DNA from: Sutcliffiella tianshenii
GTDB lineage: Bacteria; Bacillota; Bacilli; Bacillales; Bacillaceae_I
Reading direction: 5' to 3'
Length of the DNA: 64,000 nucleotides
Assembly (NCBI RefSeq): GCF_016908565.1
Contig: NZ_JAFBED010000004.1
Span: 401,798 to 465,797 of the forward strand
Shown: positions 1-9,736 of the stretch, piece by piece
Layout: each line of letters opens with the position of its first letter
Position numbering within the stretch: position 1 is the stretch's first letter
The notes under the pieces: model-generated
The model's database searches: none
The model's input: the letters and a program-made list of their open reading frames with translations, nothing else
What the model was told of the DNA's origin: nothing
Made by a program: the position numbers and the translations under genes

Positions 1-1644
1 TTCACTCATAGGCATCGCCAATCGGATTGCTTTTCCATCTTCAAGTGCAAATTGCTTCGCACGCGCTTCACTCGTCAAGGAATAGGTGATGTTCTGGATC
101 AGGCCGGCACCTTCAAGATAACGGCGGACCTTACGACGTTTCGCTTGATAAGGTGTCAATACTCCTGGTGTTGCTGCACTCACCGGCAGAGTGGTTGGAA
201 TATTATCATAGCCGTACAGACGGGCAACTTCTTCTACAAGATCCTCTTCGATTGTAATGTCCCCGCGGCGTGTCGGAACTGTAACGGTAAAGCTGCCGTT
301 GTCCTCTGTCACTTCGAATTGAAGCCTGTTGAAGATATCCTTCACTTCTGCTGCGGTTACGCTTGTGCCAAGAACGGAATTGATTTTTTCAACCGTAGTC
401 TCCACTACTGCTGGCTCCACTTTCAGCGTGTTCACTTCTACTGAACCACTTACCACTTCTCCGCCTGCATACTCAGCCATCAATGCAACGGCTCTTTCAG
501 CAGCTTCACGCGTGCGGTTTGGATCGATTCCTTTTTCAAATCGGGCACTTGCCTCGCTGCGCAGTCCGTGGTCCTTGGATGCTTTACGGACAGTCACTCC
601 ATTAAAGAATGCTGACTCAAGCAGGATCGTTGTAGTGTCTGATTGAACCTCTGAATTGGCGCCACCCATGACACCTGCCAGGGCGATTGGTTCTTTTCCA
701 TTTGTGATGACAAGATGATCTTCAGTCAGTGTGCGTTCTGCATCGTCAAGCGTGATGATTTGCTCATCCTTTTTGGCGCGACGCACAAGAACTTCCTTGC
801 TTCCGAGGCGGTCATAATCGAACGCATGCAACGGCTGACCGTATTCAAGTAAAATATAGTTCGTGATGTCCACTACATTGTTATGAGGTCGGATGCCCGC
901 TGCCATCAATCTTCCTTGCATCCAAAGTGGCGAAGGACCGATTTTCACGTTTTTCACGATTTTTGCTACATATAATGGATTATCGCCTTCTGCATCCACT
1001 TTCACGGAGATATAGTCGGAAGCTTGCTCCCCGTTTTCGTTGTATGCAGTTTCCGGCCATTTTACTTCACGGCCAAGGATTGCACCCACTTCGTATGCCA
1101 CACCAAGCATGCTCAATGCGTCTGAACGGTTAGGCGTCAGGCCAAGTTCCATCACCTTGTCGTTGCGGTTCAAGTATGCCAATGCATCCGTGCCCACTTC
1201 CACATCATTCGGGAAAACAAAAATCCCTTCTGCAAACTCTTTTGCCACAAGCTTTGAACCGATGCCAAGCTCCTGCAGGGAACAGATCATCCCGTTTGAC
1301 TCTTCGCCGCGCAGTTTCGCACGCTTTATTTTAAAATTCCCCGGAAGCACTGCGCCGACAGTTGCAACAGCAACCTTTTGGCCTTTATCCACATTTTTGG
1401 CGCCGCAGATAATCTGTACAGGCTCACCATTACCTACATCCACAAGACATTTGTTCAGTTTATCGGCATTCGGGTGCTGCTCCCTTTCAAGGACATGACC
1501 GACTACAACCCCTTGGATGCCTTCATTCAGCAATTCCACGCCTTCCACTTCGATACCGCTTCTTGTAATCTTCTCTGCCAGGTCTTCAGCAGAAATGTCA
1601 TCTATATTTACGTAATCTTTTAACCAATTGTAAGATACTAACAT
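1..1644 (-). CDS. pheT: Phenylalanine--tRNA ligase beta subunit (3' part outside the window)
   Basis: Translation of the minus strand from the ATG at 1644 begins [16 protein letters not shown] and stays open to the window edge, giving 548 residues of a protein that is about 800 in Bacillus. The N-terminal OB-fold tRNA-binding domain (roughly residues 40-155) and the B3/B4 editing region are recognisable; the catalytic-like and C-terminal anticodon-binding domains lie outside. With PheS it forms the (alpha-beta)2 synthetase that charges tRNA-Phe in the cytoplasm. A GAGGGG-type ribosome site lies just upstream, and pheS ends 14 bases before the start, so the two are one operon under the T-box at 2694-2996. 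Confidence 0.95.
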   Translation of the reverse strand, partial: MLVSYNWLKDYVNIDDISAEDLAEKITRSGIEVEGVELLNEGIQGVVVGHVLEREQHPNADKLNKCLVDVGNGEPVQIICGAKNVDKGQKVAVATVGAVLPGNFKIKRAKLRGEESNGMICSLQELGIGSKLVAKEFAEGIFVFPNDVEVGTDALAYLNRNDKVMELGLTPNRSDALSMLGVAYEVGAILGREVKWPETAYNENGEQASDYISVKVDAEGDNPLYVAKIVKNVKIGPSPLWMQGRLMAAGIRPHNNVVDITNYILLEYGQPLHAFDYDRLGSKEVLVRRAKKDEQIITLDDAERTLTEDHLVITNGKEPIALAGVMGGANSEVQSDTTTILLESAFFNGVTVRKASKDHGLRSEASARFEKGIDPNRTREAAERAVALMAEYAGGEVVSGSVEVNTLKVEPAVVETTVEKINSVLGTSVTAAEVKDIFNRLQFEVTEDNGSFTVTVPTRRGDITIEEDLVEEVARLYGYDNIPTTLPVSAATPGVLTPYQAKRRKVRRYLEGAGLIQNITYSLTSEARAKQFALEDGKAIRLAMPMSE

Positions 1645-1658
1645 CGTTTCCCCTCCTC

Positions 1659-2693
1659 TTAAACTCGATTGAACTGCTTCACAAAACGCTGATCGTTTGT
1701 ATAGAAATGGCGGATATCGTCAATGCCGTAACGCAGCATCGCAATACGCTCCGGTCCCATTCCAAAAGCAAATCCCTGATATTTTTTCGGGTCATATCCT
1801 GACATCTCAAGCACGCGCGGATGAACCATCCCGGCACCCAAGATCTCGATCCAGCCTGTTCCCTTACACATGCCGCAGCCTTTTCCGCCACATTTTGCAC
1901 ATGTCACATCTATTTCAACGGATGGTTCAGTGAATGGGAAGAAGCTTGGGCGGAGGCGGATTTCACGGTCTTCGCCAAACATCTTTTTCGCAAACGTTTC
2001 AAGCGTACCTTTTAAGTCACTCATGCTGATATTCTTATCAATGACAAGGCCCTCGATTTGCGTGAACTGATGGGAGTGGGTCGCATCGTCATCATCACGG
2101 CGATACACTTTACCAGGACAGATGATCTTGATTGGCCCTTTTTCCTTGTTCGCTTCCATTGTTCTTGCCTGTACAGGGGAAGTCTGCGTACGCAATAACA
2201 CTTCATCCGTAATATAGAAGGAATCCTGCATATCACGCGCCGGGTGATCCTTCGGCAGGTTCAATGCTTCGAAATTGTAATAGTCCGTTTCAACTTCCGG
2301 ACCTTCTGTGATCGTGTAACCCATCCCAAGGAACAGGTCTTCAATTTCTTCGATTACTTTTGTTAAAGGATGCGGGTTTCCTGTTGGTGCAGGACGTCCC
2401 GGCAGTGTTACGTCGATGGTTTCGGATGCAAGCTTTTTCGCTACCTCCGCCTTTTCCATTTCCGCCTGTTTTTCTTCGATTTTAGAAGCAACAGCTTCAC
2501 GGACAACATTTGCAAGTGCCCCCATTTTCGGACGCTCTTCTGCAGAAAGCTTACCCATTCCTTTTAAAATCTCCGTGATCGGCCCTTTTTTTCCAAGGTA
2601 CGCAACACGCACTTCATTCAATTGCTTCAGATTCTGTGCTTGGCTTACCTGCTCTAACGCAAGTGCTTCAAGTTCCTTTAAACGCTCTTCCAC
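1659..2693 (-). CDS. pheS: Phenylalanine--tRNA ligase alpha subunit
   Basis: Catalytic subunit of phenylalanyl-tRNA synthetase. Class II motif 2 (around [11 protein letters not shown]) and motif 3 ([17 protein letters not shown]) are present, with the CxxC...CxxC segment [17 protein letters not shown] near residues 265-281 seen in Bacillus homologues. An upstream ATG at 2723 would add ten residues, but the ribosome site CAAGGAGGAATAGAT sits directly before a GTG at 2693. That start gives 344 residues, the B. subtilis length, so GTG is preferred. It is first in the pheS-pheT operon and is controlled by the T-box leader. Confidence 0.95.
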   Translation of the reverse strand: MEERLKELEALALEQVSQAQNLKQLNEVRVAYLGKKGPITEILKGMGKLSAEERPKMGALANVVREAVASKIEEKQAEMEKAEVAKKLASETIDVTLPGRPAPTGNPHPLTKVIEEIEDLFLGMGYTITEGPEVETDYYNFEALNLPKDHPARDMQDSFYITDEVLLRTQTSPVQARTMEANKEKGPIKIICPGKVYRRDDDDATHSHQFTQIEGLVIDKNISMSDLKGTLETFAKKMFGEDREIRLRPSFFPFTEPSVEIDVTCAKCGGKGCGMCKGTGWIEILGAGMVHPRVLEMSGYDPKKYQGFAFGMGPERIAMLRYGIDDIRHFYTNDQRFVKQFNRV

Positions 2694-2996
2694 ATCTATT
2701 CCTCCTTGATTCTTTTTAGACAAATAAAAAACTCGCCCCTTAAGGAAAGGGACGAGATATTCGCGGTACCACCCTAGTTAACAAAGTAATCATGCTCTTT
2801 GTTCGCTCAATTCCAGATAACGGCTATCTAACCGGAACACCTTTACAGCATATCTGCTGGTCCAAGTGCCAACTCAGGAGGTGAAATTTTCACTTAGCCT
2901 TCCTTAAAAATGCTTGCAGTCTACGGCATTTTTTCCCTGAAAAGGTCTGGTGTAAGCTACTTTCCTCTGTCATTGTTTTGTTCTTTATGTAACTAT
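2694..2996 (-). ncRNA. T-box leader of pheST (Phe specifier TTC)
   Basis: On the minus strand the region holds the T-box core AACTAGGGTGGTACCGCG (about 2762-2779), followed by a terminator stem (CTCGTCCC / GGGGCGAG, about 2731-2756) and a T run. The Stem I specifier loop reads TTC-ACCTCC, with TTC at 2883-2885, a phenylalanine codon. The thrS leader in this window reads ACC-ACCTCT at the same place, which supports the assignment. Uncharged tRNA-Phe should stabilise the antiterminator and allow pheST transcription. Confidence 0.93.
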
Positions 2997-3002
2997 TTTT
3001 AT

Positions 3003-3031
3003 ATTATATTGAAAACAGGTGCCGGATGCAA
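3003..3031 (-). promoter_or_regulatory. SigA-type promoter of the pheST T-box transcript
   Basis: TTGCAT (3026-3031) and a perfect TATAAT (3003-3008) are separated by 17 bases on the minus strand, a few bases before the start of the T-box leader. The site abuts the stop codon of the methyltransferase gene. Confidence 0.75.
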
Positions 3032-3033
3032 CT

Positions 3034-3792
3034 CTATCCGCGTAAATAATACATTAATATTCCCGCTGCGACACCGACATTCAGCGATTCGCTCTGCCCG
3101 AAGATCGGGATGTAGAGGTTTTGGTCCGTCTCGTTCAGGTGCTCTTCTGCCATACCTTTTCCTTCGTTGCCGAGGATGAGGGCAAAAGACTCGGATGGCG
3201 TAATTTCATTGTAAGGGATGCCGTTCTGCAGAGATGTCCCGTACACAGGTATCTCTTGTTCCTTTGCTTTTTGAATCCATTCACTTAGATTGCCTCTAAT
3301 GATCGGCAAGTGGAAAAGGGATCCTTGAGTGGAACGGATGACCTTGGAGCTATATAAATCCGCACAGCCTTCTCCCAGGATCACCAAGTCCAGGCCAGCA
3401 GCATCAGCCGTTCTTATCATTGTGCCCACATTTCCCGGATCTTGTACATTATCAAGGAATAACAGCCGTTGATTCGGCTTGATTGCCTCATCATTACTTT
3501 TAGGTATCCGGCAGATGGCCACGATCCCCTGCGGTGTTTCCGTTTCACTGAGTTCCTTCAGCACATTCGGAACAGCATAAATAAGTTCCACATTGTTGAG
3601 GTTCCAGTCAGAGGGAATGGAGCGGTCATCCGCTACAATGATTTCTTCAATGAGTCCGTCAATCTTCAACGCTTCCTCGATCAGATGAAAGCCTTCGATC
3701 AGGAACGTTCCTGACTGTTCCCGCTCTTTCTTTTTATGCAGCTTCTTCCATTGCTTCACTTTATTATTTTTTACCGATTCAATATGTTTCAA
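3034..3792 (-). CDS. ysgA: SpoU/TrmH-family RNA 2'-O-methyltransferase (YsgA-like)
   Basis: SPOUT-fold SAM-dependent RNA methyltransferase of the TrmH/SpoU family, likely acting on rRNA or tRNA ribose; the exact target cannot be told from sequence. The three family motifs are visible: NVQDPGNVGTMIRTADAAG, ILGNEGKG, and IPIFGQSESLNVGVAAG near the C-terminus. The open frame extends to 3870, but family members start at the residues KHIESVKNNKVKQWKKLH. A TTG at 3792 behind an AAGGAGAAT ribosome site gives 252 residues and is the preferred start. It lies between sspI (divergent) and pheS, as in B. subtilis. Confidence 0.88.
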   Translation of the reverse strand: MKHIESVKNNKVKQWKKLHKKKEREQSGTFLIEGFHLIEEALKIDGLIEEIIVADDRSIPSDWNLNNVELIYAVPNVLKELSETETPQGIVAICRIPKSNDEAIKPNQRLLFLDNVQDPGNVGTMIRTADAAGLDLVILGEGCADLYSSKVIRSTQGSLFHLPIIRGNLSEWIQKAKEQEIPVYGTSLQNGIPYNEITPSESFALILGNEGKGMAEEHLNETDQNLYIPIFGQSESLNVGVAAGILMYYLRG

Positions 3793-3909
3793 CGTCGTAA
3801 TTCTCCTTTTATTGCTCGATAAGGCTATTATACGCATTTTCCATACATATTTAAAGGCGTGAACAGACAAGCTAGGGATGATACTATTTTTCCCTACGAG
3901 GTGATAAGG

Positions 3910-4116
3910 ATGAATTTGAATTTACGTCATGCTATCCGTCAAAATGTGGAGGGCAATTCCCAAGACCAACTGAGAGATACAATCCTAGATGCCATTAATA
4001 AAGGCGAGGAAAAAATGCTTCCAGGTTTAGGCGTGTTGTTTGAGGTAATTTGGGAGAATTCTTCTGAGCAGGAAAAAACCGAAATGCTCTCTACACTAGA
4101 GGATGGATTGAAATAG
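3910..4116 (+). CDS. sspI: Small acid-soluble spore protein SspI
   Basis: 68-residue protein starting [13 protein letters not shown] with the characteristic [17 protein letters not shown] segment of the SspI family. Members are made late in the forespore and packaged in the spore core. An in-frame start at 3859 exists, but the site GAGGTGATAAGG directly before the ATG at 3910 and the family N-terminus fix the start. It is divergent from the methyltransferase gene, the arrangement found in B. subtilis. Confidence 0.93.
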   Translation: MNLNLRHAIRQNVEGNSQDQLRDTILDAINKGEEKMLPGLGVLFEVIWENSSEQEKTEMLSTLEDGLK

Positions 4117-4137
4117 TATTGGGTTGTGGCAGCTCCT

Positions 4138-5100
4138 TTATAGGGGCTGTTTTGTTTTTTGGTTAAGGGAAATAGAATCTTTATTTAAGTAGTAGACTCT
4201 GTTCTTAGTGGAACCTGTGTAGGGAAGACCTAGAGAGGAAAGAAGCTTTGATGCGACAGACCTTGATTCTATTTGGAGAAAATCCTTAAACTGGTGATAT
4301 GAAATTGTAGGCTGCAAAAGATGCAAATAATCATGAATAGCATTTATATGAGCATCTTGAAATAAACAACGGCAACTTTCACAACTCCATTTTCCTTTTC
4401 TCTTCAAAGGAAGGTATGAACACTTTGGACATTGTACCCCTTTCAATATTTCCTCCTTTTTGATTCCATATCTCGCAAGAATATTTACTTCTTCTGGCTC
4501 ATTTTTCTTTTTAATAAGTCTGGTAAGTTTAGCTAATTCTTTTTCAGTAAGGAGCTGATTGCGATGGATTTTTTGTAAAAAATCTATCCTGTTAGTCAAA
4601 TTATAGCTGTGTATGATTTTTTTACTGTCTCTAAATTTGTTGTCCGCTTTAATGATTGTTTGAGGATTTGTAAATACAATGAAGCTTTCAATTGGAATAG
4701 AAGGTAATTTATTCACATTTAACCATTCTTTTAAAAGGTTTTCCTGTCTACGAACTTGTATTAACGGATTGTAGAAACCTTCTTCTTTTCCATTTATTGT
4801 TCTGATAAATTGATCAAAGTTGCTTTCAAAATATATGGTACCTGCGATATTTTTCACTTCTAAAATTAATATATAGTTTGTAGAAACTAGCATAAAATCA
4901 ATTTGAAAAACGAAATCATTTACCTTAAGCCTAACATTATGGAGGATACAAATTTTTTTGTGATCCAAACTTGATAAGTGGAAGCTTAAAGATACTTCTC
5001 CTTTATGTCCTGCAGTCCTTTTTGCAAGATCTTCAGTAATAATTGATCTTTTTGGGTGAAATTCACGTATTCTTCTTAATAAAGCTTCCATTTGCAACAA
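4138..5100 (-). CDS. NERD-domain protein with C-terminal zinc ribbon
   Basis: The N-terminal half (about residues 25-150) matches the nuclease-related domain: AGHKGEVSLSFHL, then a core with DFMLVSTNYILILEVKN, where the Asp and the E-x-K resemble restriction-endonuclease-fold residues. The C-terminal part has a four-cysteine ribbon, CPKCSYLP...CESCRCLF. The substrate is unknown. The listed start is a TTG at 5100 without a nearby ribosome site. A strong AGGAGG lies at 5140-5145, in frame with the ATA/ATT codons at 5124-5130, and the extra residues IIPIDKPIILLQMEALLRRI resemble the family N-terminus, so translation may begin upstream at a non-standard codon. A gene here is not part of the usual sspI-ysdC order, so it is probably accessory. 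Confidence 0.8.
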   Translation of the reverse strand: MLQMEALLRRIREFHPKRSIITEDLAKRTAGHKGEVSLSFHLSSLDHKKICILHNVRLKVNDFVFQIDFMLVSTNYILILEVKNIAGTIYFESNFDQFIRTINGKEEGFYNPLIQVRRQENLLKEWLNVNKLPSIPIESFIVFTNPQTIIKADNKFRDSKKIIHSYNLTNRIDFLQKIHRNQLLTEKELAKLTRLIKKKNEPEEVNILARYGIKKEEILKGVQCPKCSYLPLKRKGKWSCESCRCLFQDAHINAIHDYLHLLQPTISYHQFKDFLQIESRSVASKLLSSLGLPYTGSTKNRVYYLNKDSISLNQKTKQPL

Positions 5101-5130
5101 TATTATAGGTTTATCTATGGGAATAATTAT

Positions 5131-5345
5131 AGTTAAAGACCTCCTGAGATTATTTATAAATACTATTTTACCAGTATTTAGAATTATTCACGTTATATTT
5201 TTTTATTTAATCTGAAAATGGCAATTTTGGATCCGACAACCTTAGTTTTTAATCCGCAGAGTCCTTTATTTAATACTAATTACCTCATAATTAATCCAAA
5301 ATCGATATTTTTAAATCCTACCCAAAAATTCAAATTATCTCCTTT
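5131..5345. other. AT-rich intergenic region, no gene seen
   Basis: Between the NERD gene and the M42 peptidase terminator the DNA is very AT-rich and shows no convincing coding sequence. It probably holds the NERD gene promoter, but no clear -35/-10 pair stands out. Confidence 0.4.
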
Positions 5346-5348
5346 TTT

Positions 5349-5395
5349 AGTCTAAAAAAAGAACCCATCTCCCAACCGAGCGACAGGTTCCTAAA
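5349..5395 (-). terminator. Terminator after the M42 peptidase gene
   Basis: On the minus strand a GAACC / GGTTC stem with an inner GC-rich loop is followed by a run of seven T, shortly after the stop of the upstream gene. Confidence 0.65.
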
Positions 5396-5406
5396 AATCA
5401 ATCTAA

Positions 5407-6492
5407 TCAATCAAAAGTCAATCTTTCAACCGTCTCGCTATCCAGACGCTTGATCACTTCCGCAATCAGCTTCACCGCGTTCTCGTAGTCATCACGATGT
5501 AGCATTGCTGCGTGTGAGTGGATGTAGCGGGTTGCAATCGTAATGGACAGGGAAGGTACACCCTGTGCAGTCATGTGGATTGCACCGGAGTCCGTTCCGC
5601 CGCCTGCAACGGAGTCGAATTGGTATGGGATGTTCAATTCGTCTGCTACGCCTGTTACGAAGTCACGCAAGCCTTTGTGGGAGATCATACTTGCATCATA
5701 AAGGATGATTTGCGGACCTTTCCCCATTTTGCTTAGTGCTTCTTTTTCAGTAACGCCAGGAGTGTCCCCTGCGATACCTACGTCCACGCCGAATCCGATG
5801 TCAGGCTGGATCATGTTAGCGGAAGTTTTCGCACCGCGAAGTCCCACTTCCTCTTGTACCGTTCCTACGCCGTATACAACGTTAGGATGGTCTGCATCCT
5901 TCAAATGCTTCAATACGTCAATTGCGATGGCACAGCCGATACGGTTATCCCAAGCTTTTGCAAGAAGCATTTTTTCGTTGTTCATCACTGTGAATTCGAA
6001 GTAAGGAACAACCTGGTCGCCAGGACGGACGCCCCATTCCTGAGCTTCTTCACGGCTGGATGCACCGATATCGATGAACATATCCTTGATATCAACCGGC
6101 TTCTTGCGTGCTTCTGCAGGAAGGATGTGCGGCGGCTTTGAGCCGATGACACCTGTTACATCCCCTTTGCTTGTTACGATTGTTACACGTTGTGCAAGCA
6201 TAACCTGGGACCACCAGCCGCCAACTGTCTGGAAGCGAAGGAATCCGCGGTCATCGATGTTTGTTACCATGAAGCCGACTTCATCCAAGTGGCCGGCTAC
6301 CATTACTTTCGGTCCGTCTGCTTTGCCGATTTTCTTTGCGATCAAGCTTCCCAGACCGTCAGTCATCACTTCGTCCGCAAGTGGAGTTATGTATTTTCTC
6401 ATTACATCGCGTGGTTCTTTTTCATTGCCTGGAATACCCTTTGCATCTGTTAAATCTTTTAGCATGGTTAATGTTTCATCTAATTTAGCCAT
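5407..6492 (-). CDS. ysdC: M42-family metallo-aminopeptidase (YsdC-like)
   Basis: Cytosolic di-metal aminopeptidase of family M42 (often annotated as endoglucanase or glutamyl aminopeptidase), 361 residues, the usual length. Metal-site signatures are intact: [11 protein letters not shown] (His68, Asp70), [10 protein letters not shown] near 178, QEEVGLRGA near 212 (the catalytic and metal Glu pair), [12 protein letters not shown] and the C-terminal IHSHAAM histidine. Members usually form dodecameric shells that trim peptides. The ATG at 6492 is preceded by an AGGGGGT ribosome site. It is in the ysd position of B. subtilis. Confidence 0.92.
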   Translation of the reverse strand: MAKLDETLTMLKDLTDAKGIPGNEKEPRDVMRKYITPLADEVMTDGLGSLIAKKIGKADGPKVMVAGHLDEVGFMVTNIDDRGFLRFQTVGGWWSQVMLAQRVTIVTSKGDVTGVIGSKPPHILPAEARKKPVDIKDMFIDIGASSREEAQEWGVRPGDQVVPYFEFTVMNNEKMLLAKAWDNRIGCAIAIDVLKHLKDADHPNVVYGVGTVQEEVGLRGAKTSANMIQPDIGFGVDVGIAGDTPGVTEKEALSKMGKGPQIILYDASMISHKGLRDFVTGVADELNIPYQFDSVAGGGTDSGAIHMTAQGVPSLSITIATRYIHSHAAMLHRDDYENAVKLIAEVIKRLDSETVERLTFD

Positions 6493-6559
6493 TTTATTTC
6501 GACCCCCTTAATTCTCTCACTGAATATTATACAGAAAACTCTTACTAATGTAAAAAACA

Positions 6560-7048
6560 TTAATAGCCCTGCTGCTGTCTCTTATGATTCACTAGATTTT
6601 TTTCCATATACGCAGCTACTACCTCATCCCAGGAAAAGCCCAGCATCTCACCAAGCTCCATGTAGGTTGCAAACAGTACCTGAAACGGTTCTTCCTGCTT
6701 TTCCAGCCGGAACATGCTTATCAAATCGTAGAGTATTAAAAATTGTTCGTTCAACGATTCTGTCCTTGTCCCCACTTCACGTGGGATATCCGAGGTGTAT
6801 CCCAATGTCAATCCGACGGAAAGCAGAAAATGCACCCCATCCACATATTCCTCAAGGACCACACTTTGTTCGGAAGCAGGCTTGACGCTCCAAAACTTGA
6901 AGCATCTTGTTTCATTAGCCAGCTCCCCAAGCTCAACAAGCAGCGCCAAAATTTTGCGGTCGACTAGATCCATATTTACCAGACCGTGCTGCTCCTCAAT
7001 CTTTGAATCGAGTTCCTTCTGCATCTTATATAGCTCTTTTAGTCCCAT
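6560..7048 (-). CDS. dUTP diphosphatase, all-alpha (dUTPase-2) family
   Basis: 162-residue helical NTP pyrophosphohydrolase related to the phage and trypanosome dimeric dUTPases. The MazG-like metal motif is visible in two parts: LALLVELGELANETRCFKFW (E-x-x-E) and VVLEEYVDGVHFLL (E-x-x-D). It would hydrolyse dUTP or related dNTPs to the monophosphate and keep uracil out of DNA. The frame is open to 7099, but the ATG at 7048 with an AAAGGCGG site starts at the conserved MGLKELYKMQ, and the longer start would overlap the SigW-type promoter of ysdB. Confidence 0.85.
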   Translation of the reverse strand: MGLKELYKMQKELDSKIEEQHGLVNMDLVDRKILALLVELGELANETRCFKFWSVKPASEQSVVLEEYVDGVHFLLSVGLTLGYTSDIPREVGTRTESLNEQFLILYDLISMFRLEKQEEPFQVLFATYMELGEMLGFSWDEVVAAYMEKNLVNHKRQQQGY

Positions 7049-7082
7049 ATGTACCGCCTTTATAAAAAAATATTTTAAAAAT

Positions 7083-7109
7083 TGAAACCTTATCATCACT
7101 TGACTCGTA
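7083..7109 (+). promoter_or_regulatory. SigW-type ECF promoter of ysdB
   Basis: TGAAAC (7083-7088), 17 bases, then CGTA (7106-7109): this fits the B. subtilis SigW consensus and lies about 50 bases before ysdB, a known SigW-regulon gene in B. subtilis. Confidence 0.8.
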
Positions 7110-7159
7110 TAACAGGTATTTTATAATAAATTTTTTGTTTTTGCGAAGGAGAAGCGAAT

Positions 7160-7549
7160 ATGTTTTTTATTATCCTCATCCGATTGGCATTACTTGCACT
7201 CATCATCTTTATTATTTATTCCATTTTCAAGTATTTGCTTAATCCGAAACGTAAACTGGAGCTTGCTCATGAGCAGAAGAACTTTTTCCTGCTTGATCAG
7301 AAAAATAATGTACGGAAGAATTTCCTGCTAACCTATAAAGGCGTCATGTTTGAGGGCGAAAAGTATTTAGGGACAACGGAGAAATCCTTTGAAGTCATTT
7401 CGATTTTTATCTGGCCGAAAAACCCTGAGAAACTCGAGGGTTTGAAGAAGCAGGATTTTATTTTTATTCAAAAGGAAGTGCGAAAGCAGTACCCCGACGC
7501 CATCATAGATTGGAAAAGTCCGATAAAAGAGTTTATGAAAGAAGATTAA
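7160..7549 (+). CDS. ysdB: SigW-regulon membrane-anchored protein YsdB
   Basis: 129 residues with one N-terminal membrane helix (about residues 2-26) followed by a basic cytoplasmic segment. The stretches NPKRKLELAHEQKNFFLLD and RKNFLLTYKGVMFEGEKYLG match YsdB of B. subtilis, a protein of unknown activity made under cell-envelope stress. The ribosome site GAAGGAGAAGCG precedes the ATG. The ECF-type promoter directly upstream supports both identity and regulation. Confidence 0.87.
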   Translation: MFFIILIRLALLALIIFIIYSIFKYLLNPKRKLELAHEQKNFFLLDQKNNVRKNFLLTYKGVMFEGEKYLGTTEKSFEVISIFIWPKNPEKLEGLKKQDFIFIQKEVRKQYPDAIIDWKSPIKEFMKED

Positions 7550-7606
7550 AAAAAGAGGATAGCATGGTTGCCTGGTCAAATGGGCAACAAGCGCTATCCT
7601 CTTTTG
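7549..7606. terminator. Bidirectional terminator between ysdB and the TVP38 gene
   Basis: AAAAGAGGATAGC and GCTATCCTCTTTT are perfect inverted repeats flanking an inner GTTGCC / GGGCAAC stem, with T-rich tails in both directions. It serves the two convergent genes, and the end of the minus-strand gene runs into it. Confidence 0.85.
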
Positions 7607-8181
7607 AATTGCTTTTCTTTTTGAAAAAATTGTTCCCATTTCATCACTACTACCTTCTGCCTCATGAAAAGGAGCAGGGCTGTAAGGAATATAAGCACAC
7701 CAACCATGGCAGTCGGAGAGAACTCCATGATAAATTGACCAAAAACCGTATAGATGACGGCAAGCGGGATATTGGTGAGAAGGGACGCCCTTGCGTACTT
7801 GTTAAATGTTTTCGTAGTTTCAATCAGACATAGGGATAAAAGATGGAAATGTATGAAGGGTATGAGACGAAGAACGGTGACCTGCCCGACAGACAGGTTA
7901 CCTCTGTTGCCGAACCATCTTTCCTTCATGGCAAGAACCTTTCCAAAGATACGCGGCATCTGGTTGTAGAGGAAATAAAAGAACAGACTGGAGAGCGTCA
8001 ACCCGACAATGGAGTAGATGCTGCCGATCAAGCCTCCGAATAGTGCTCCTCCTGCTATACATATGATGACGACCGGAATGAAAAGGACTTGTCTAACAAT
8101 ATGAAAAATAATAAATCCGAGAGAAGCCAGCCACCAATGACTTTCGATGATGACAAATAATACATCCAACTTTTCATCCAT
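7594..8181 (-). CDS. TVP38/TMEM64-family (VTT domain) membrane protein
   Basis: 195-residue polytopic membrane protein of the SNARE-associated/DedA-related VTT superfamily. The characteristic core is visible: an N-terminal helix, then GGALFGGLIGSIYSIVGLTL, RWFGNRG (where other members carry F/Y-x-x-R-x-x) and VLRLIPFIHFHLLSL, followed by two more helices. Members are implicated in lipid transport across the membrane; the substrate here is unknown. B. subtilis has several paralogues, so no symbol is given. It ends in the shared terminator with ysdB. Confidence 0.82.
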   Translation of the reverse strand: MDEKLDVLFVIIESHWWLASLGFIIFHIVRQVLFIPVVIICIAGGALFGGLIGSIYSIVGLTLSSLFFYFLYNQMPRIFGKVLAMKERWFGNRGNLSVGQVTVLRLIPFIHFHLLSLCLIETTKTFNKYARASLLTNIPLAVIYTVFGQFIMEFSPTAMVGVLIFLTALLLFMRQKVVVMKWEQFFQKEKQFKRG

Positions 8182-8244
8182 ATGGCATCACCTCTCCGTT
8201 CTTGGGATGGAAGGAATATTATAGCTTATTCAAAAAAGGTCCCA

Positions 8245-8514
8245 TTATGTTAACACGATAAGAATATAGCTTATCAGACCCACTTGCAGGAACGTAAGTA
8301 AAGGCAACCCATACTTGAAGGGGAAATGCTTCGTTTTATGGCGATAGGTTCTCATCCCCATCCATGATCCCAATGCCCCACCTATAAATGAAACGGTCCA
8401 GAGCTTGGATTCAGCGATTCTCCATTCTTGATTGACTGCCCTTTTTTTATCGACTTTCATCATCAGAAAAGCAAGTATATTTATTAGTATGTATATGGTG
8501 ATAAATAGTTCCAT
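8245..8514 (-). CDS. ysdA: DUF1294 membrane protein YsdA
   Basis: 89 residues with three hydrophobic segments and the DUF1294 signature around SFIGGALGSWMGMRTYRHKT followed by KHFPFKYGLP. Function is unknown; members are small integral membrane proteins. It follows the rplT operon as in B. subtilis. A GAGGT ribosome site precedes the ATG. Confidence 0.88.
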   Translation of the reverse strand: MELFITIYILINILAFLMMKVDKKRAVNQEWRIAESKLWTVSFIGGALGSWMGMRTYRHKTKHFPFKYGLPLLTFLQVGLISYILIVLT

Positions 8515-8580
8515 GTTCGACCTCCATGCCTGAACTCCTTGATTACTTTATACTACACCGACTCTTAAGGAAAATAAAGA

Positions 8581-8610
8581 AAAGAGGCTATCACAGGGAT
8601 AGCCTCTTTG
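8581..8610 (-). terminator. Terminator of infC-rpmI-rplT
   Basis: The stem AAAGAGGCTATC / GATAGCCTCTTT starts a few bases after the rplT stop and reads into an A/T tract on the minus strand. Confidence 0.85.
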
Positions 8611-8616
8611 TAGGAA

Positions 8617-8976
8617 TTACTTGTTTAAGCTGTTTTTCGCAGCAGTTGCCAATTCAGCAAATGCTTTTTCGTCGCTAACTGCTAGCTCAGCTAACATTTT
8701 GCGGTTTACTTCGATACCAGCTACTTTCAAACCGTGCATTAGACGGCTGTAAGAAAGACCGTTCATGCGAGCCGCTGCGTTGATACGAGCGATCCAAAGC
8801 TTACGGAAGTCGCGCTTCTTCTGGCGACGATCGCGATAAGCGTACATTAGGGATTTCATTACTTGTTGGTTTGCTACTTTATATAAAGTGTGTTTAGAAC
8901 CATAATAACCTTTAGCTAATTTAATGACTTTTTTACGACGTTGACGTGTTACTGTACCGCCTTTAACTCTTGGCAT
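8617..8976 (-). CDS. rplT: 50S ribosomal protein L20
   Basis: 119-residue basic protein beginning [20 protein letters not shown], typical of bacterial L20, with the conserved [16 protein letters not shown] segment that contacts 23S rRNA. L20 is an early 50S assembly protein and, in Bacillus, the autogenous repressor of this operon through the leader upstream of infC. Last gene of infC-rpmI-rplT. Confidence 0.98.
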   Translation of the reverse strand: MPRVKGGTVTRQRRKKVIKLAKGYYGSKHTLYKVANQQVMKSLMYAYRDRRQKKRDFRKLWIARINAAARMNGLSYSRLMHGLKVAGIEVNRKMLAELAVSDEKAFAELATAAKNSLNK

Positions 8977-8999
8977 TATAAATACCTCCTAATTATTTA

Positions 9000-9212
<213 letters not shown>

Positions 9213-9220
9213 TCATATCA

Positions 9221-9736
9221 TTACTTTTCGTTTTTAGGTGCTAGTACTAAGAACATGCTACGACCATCCATTTTAGGATGTGATTCGATGGTTGCCACTT
9301 CTGCACAAGCTGCAGAGAAACGGTCCAGCACACGCTGACCAATTTCCTTATGAGTGATTGCACGGCCTTTGAATCGGATCGAAGCTTTCACTTTGTCCCC
9401 TTTTTCAAGGAACTTAATTGCATTTCGAAGTTTCGTATTGAAATCATGCTCATCAATAGTAGGACTTAAACGAACTTCCTTGATGTTGATTACTTTCTGG
9501 TTTTTACGCGCTTCTTTGTCTTTCTTCTGTTGTTCGAAACGGAACTTTCCATAGTCCATGATCCGACATACAGGAGGTTTTGCATTTGGCGCCACCATTA
9601 CTAAGTCAAGGTTTGCACGTGTTGCGATTTCCAACGCTTCGACCTTTGACTTGATTCCTAGCTGGTCTCCATTTTGACCGATTAGACGAACTTCACGGGC
9701 ACGAATGCCATCGTTTACCATCATATCTTTGCTAAT
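9221..9736 (-). CDS. infC: Translation initiation factor IF-3, probable ATT start
   Basis: IF-3 binds the 30S subunit and proofreads initiator tRNA pairing. Both domains are present: the N-domain with [19 protein letters not shown] and the C-domain with [18 protein letters not shown]. The first in-frame ATG-type start at 9769 has no ribosome site. A strong GGAGGTGG (9743-9750) stands before ATT ATT AGC AAA GAT, and homologues begin MSKD, so the start is most likely the ATT at 9736 (171 residues). Use of ATT allows IF-3 to limit its own translation. First gene of the ribosomal operon under the L20 leader. Confidence 0.95.
   Translation of the reverse strand: MSKDMMVNDGIRAREVRLIGQNGDQLGIKSKVEALEIATRANLDLVMVAPNAKPPVCRIMDYGKFRFEQQKKDKEARKNQKVINIKEVRLSPTIDEHDFNTKLRNAIKFLEKGDKVKASIRFKGRAITHKEIGQRVLDRFSAACAEVATIESHPKMDGRSMFLVLAPKNEK

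Noticed and set aside
7049-7099. Longer N-terminus for the dUTPase
   Set aside because: It would begin inside the SigW-type promoter region and lacks a ribosome site.
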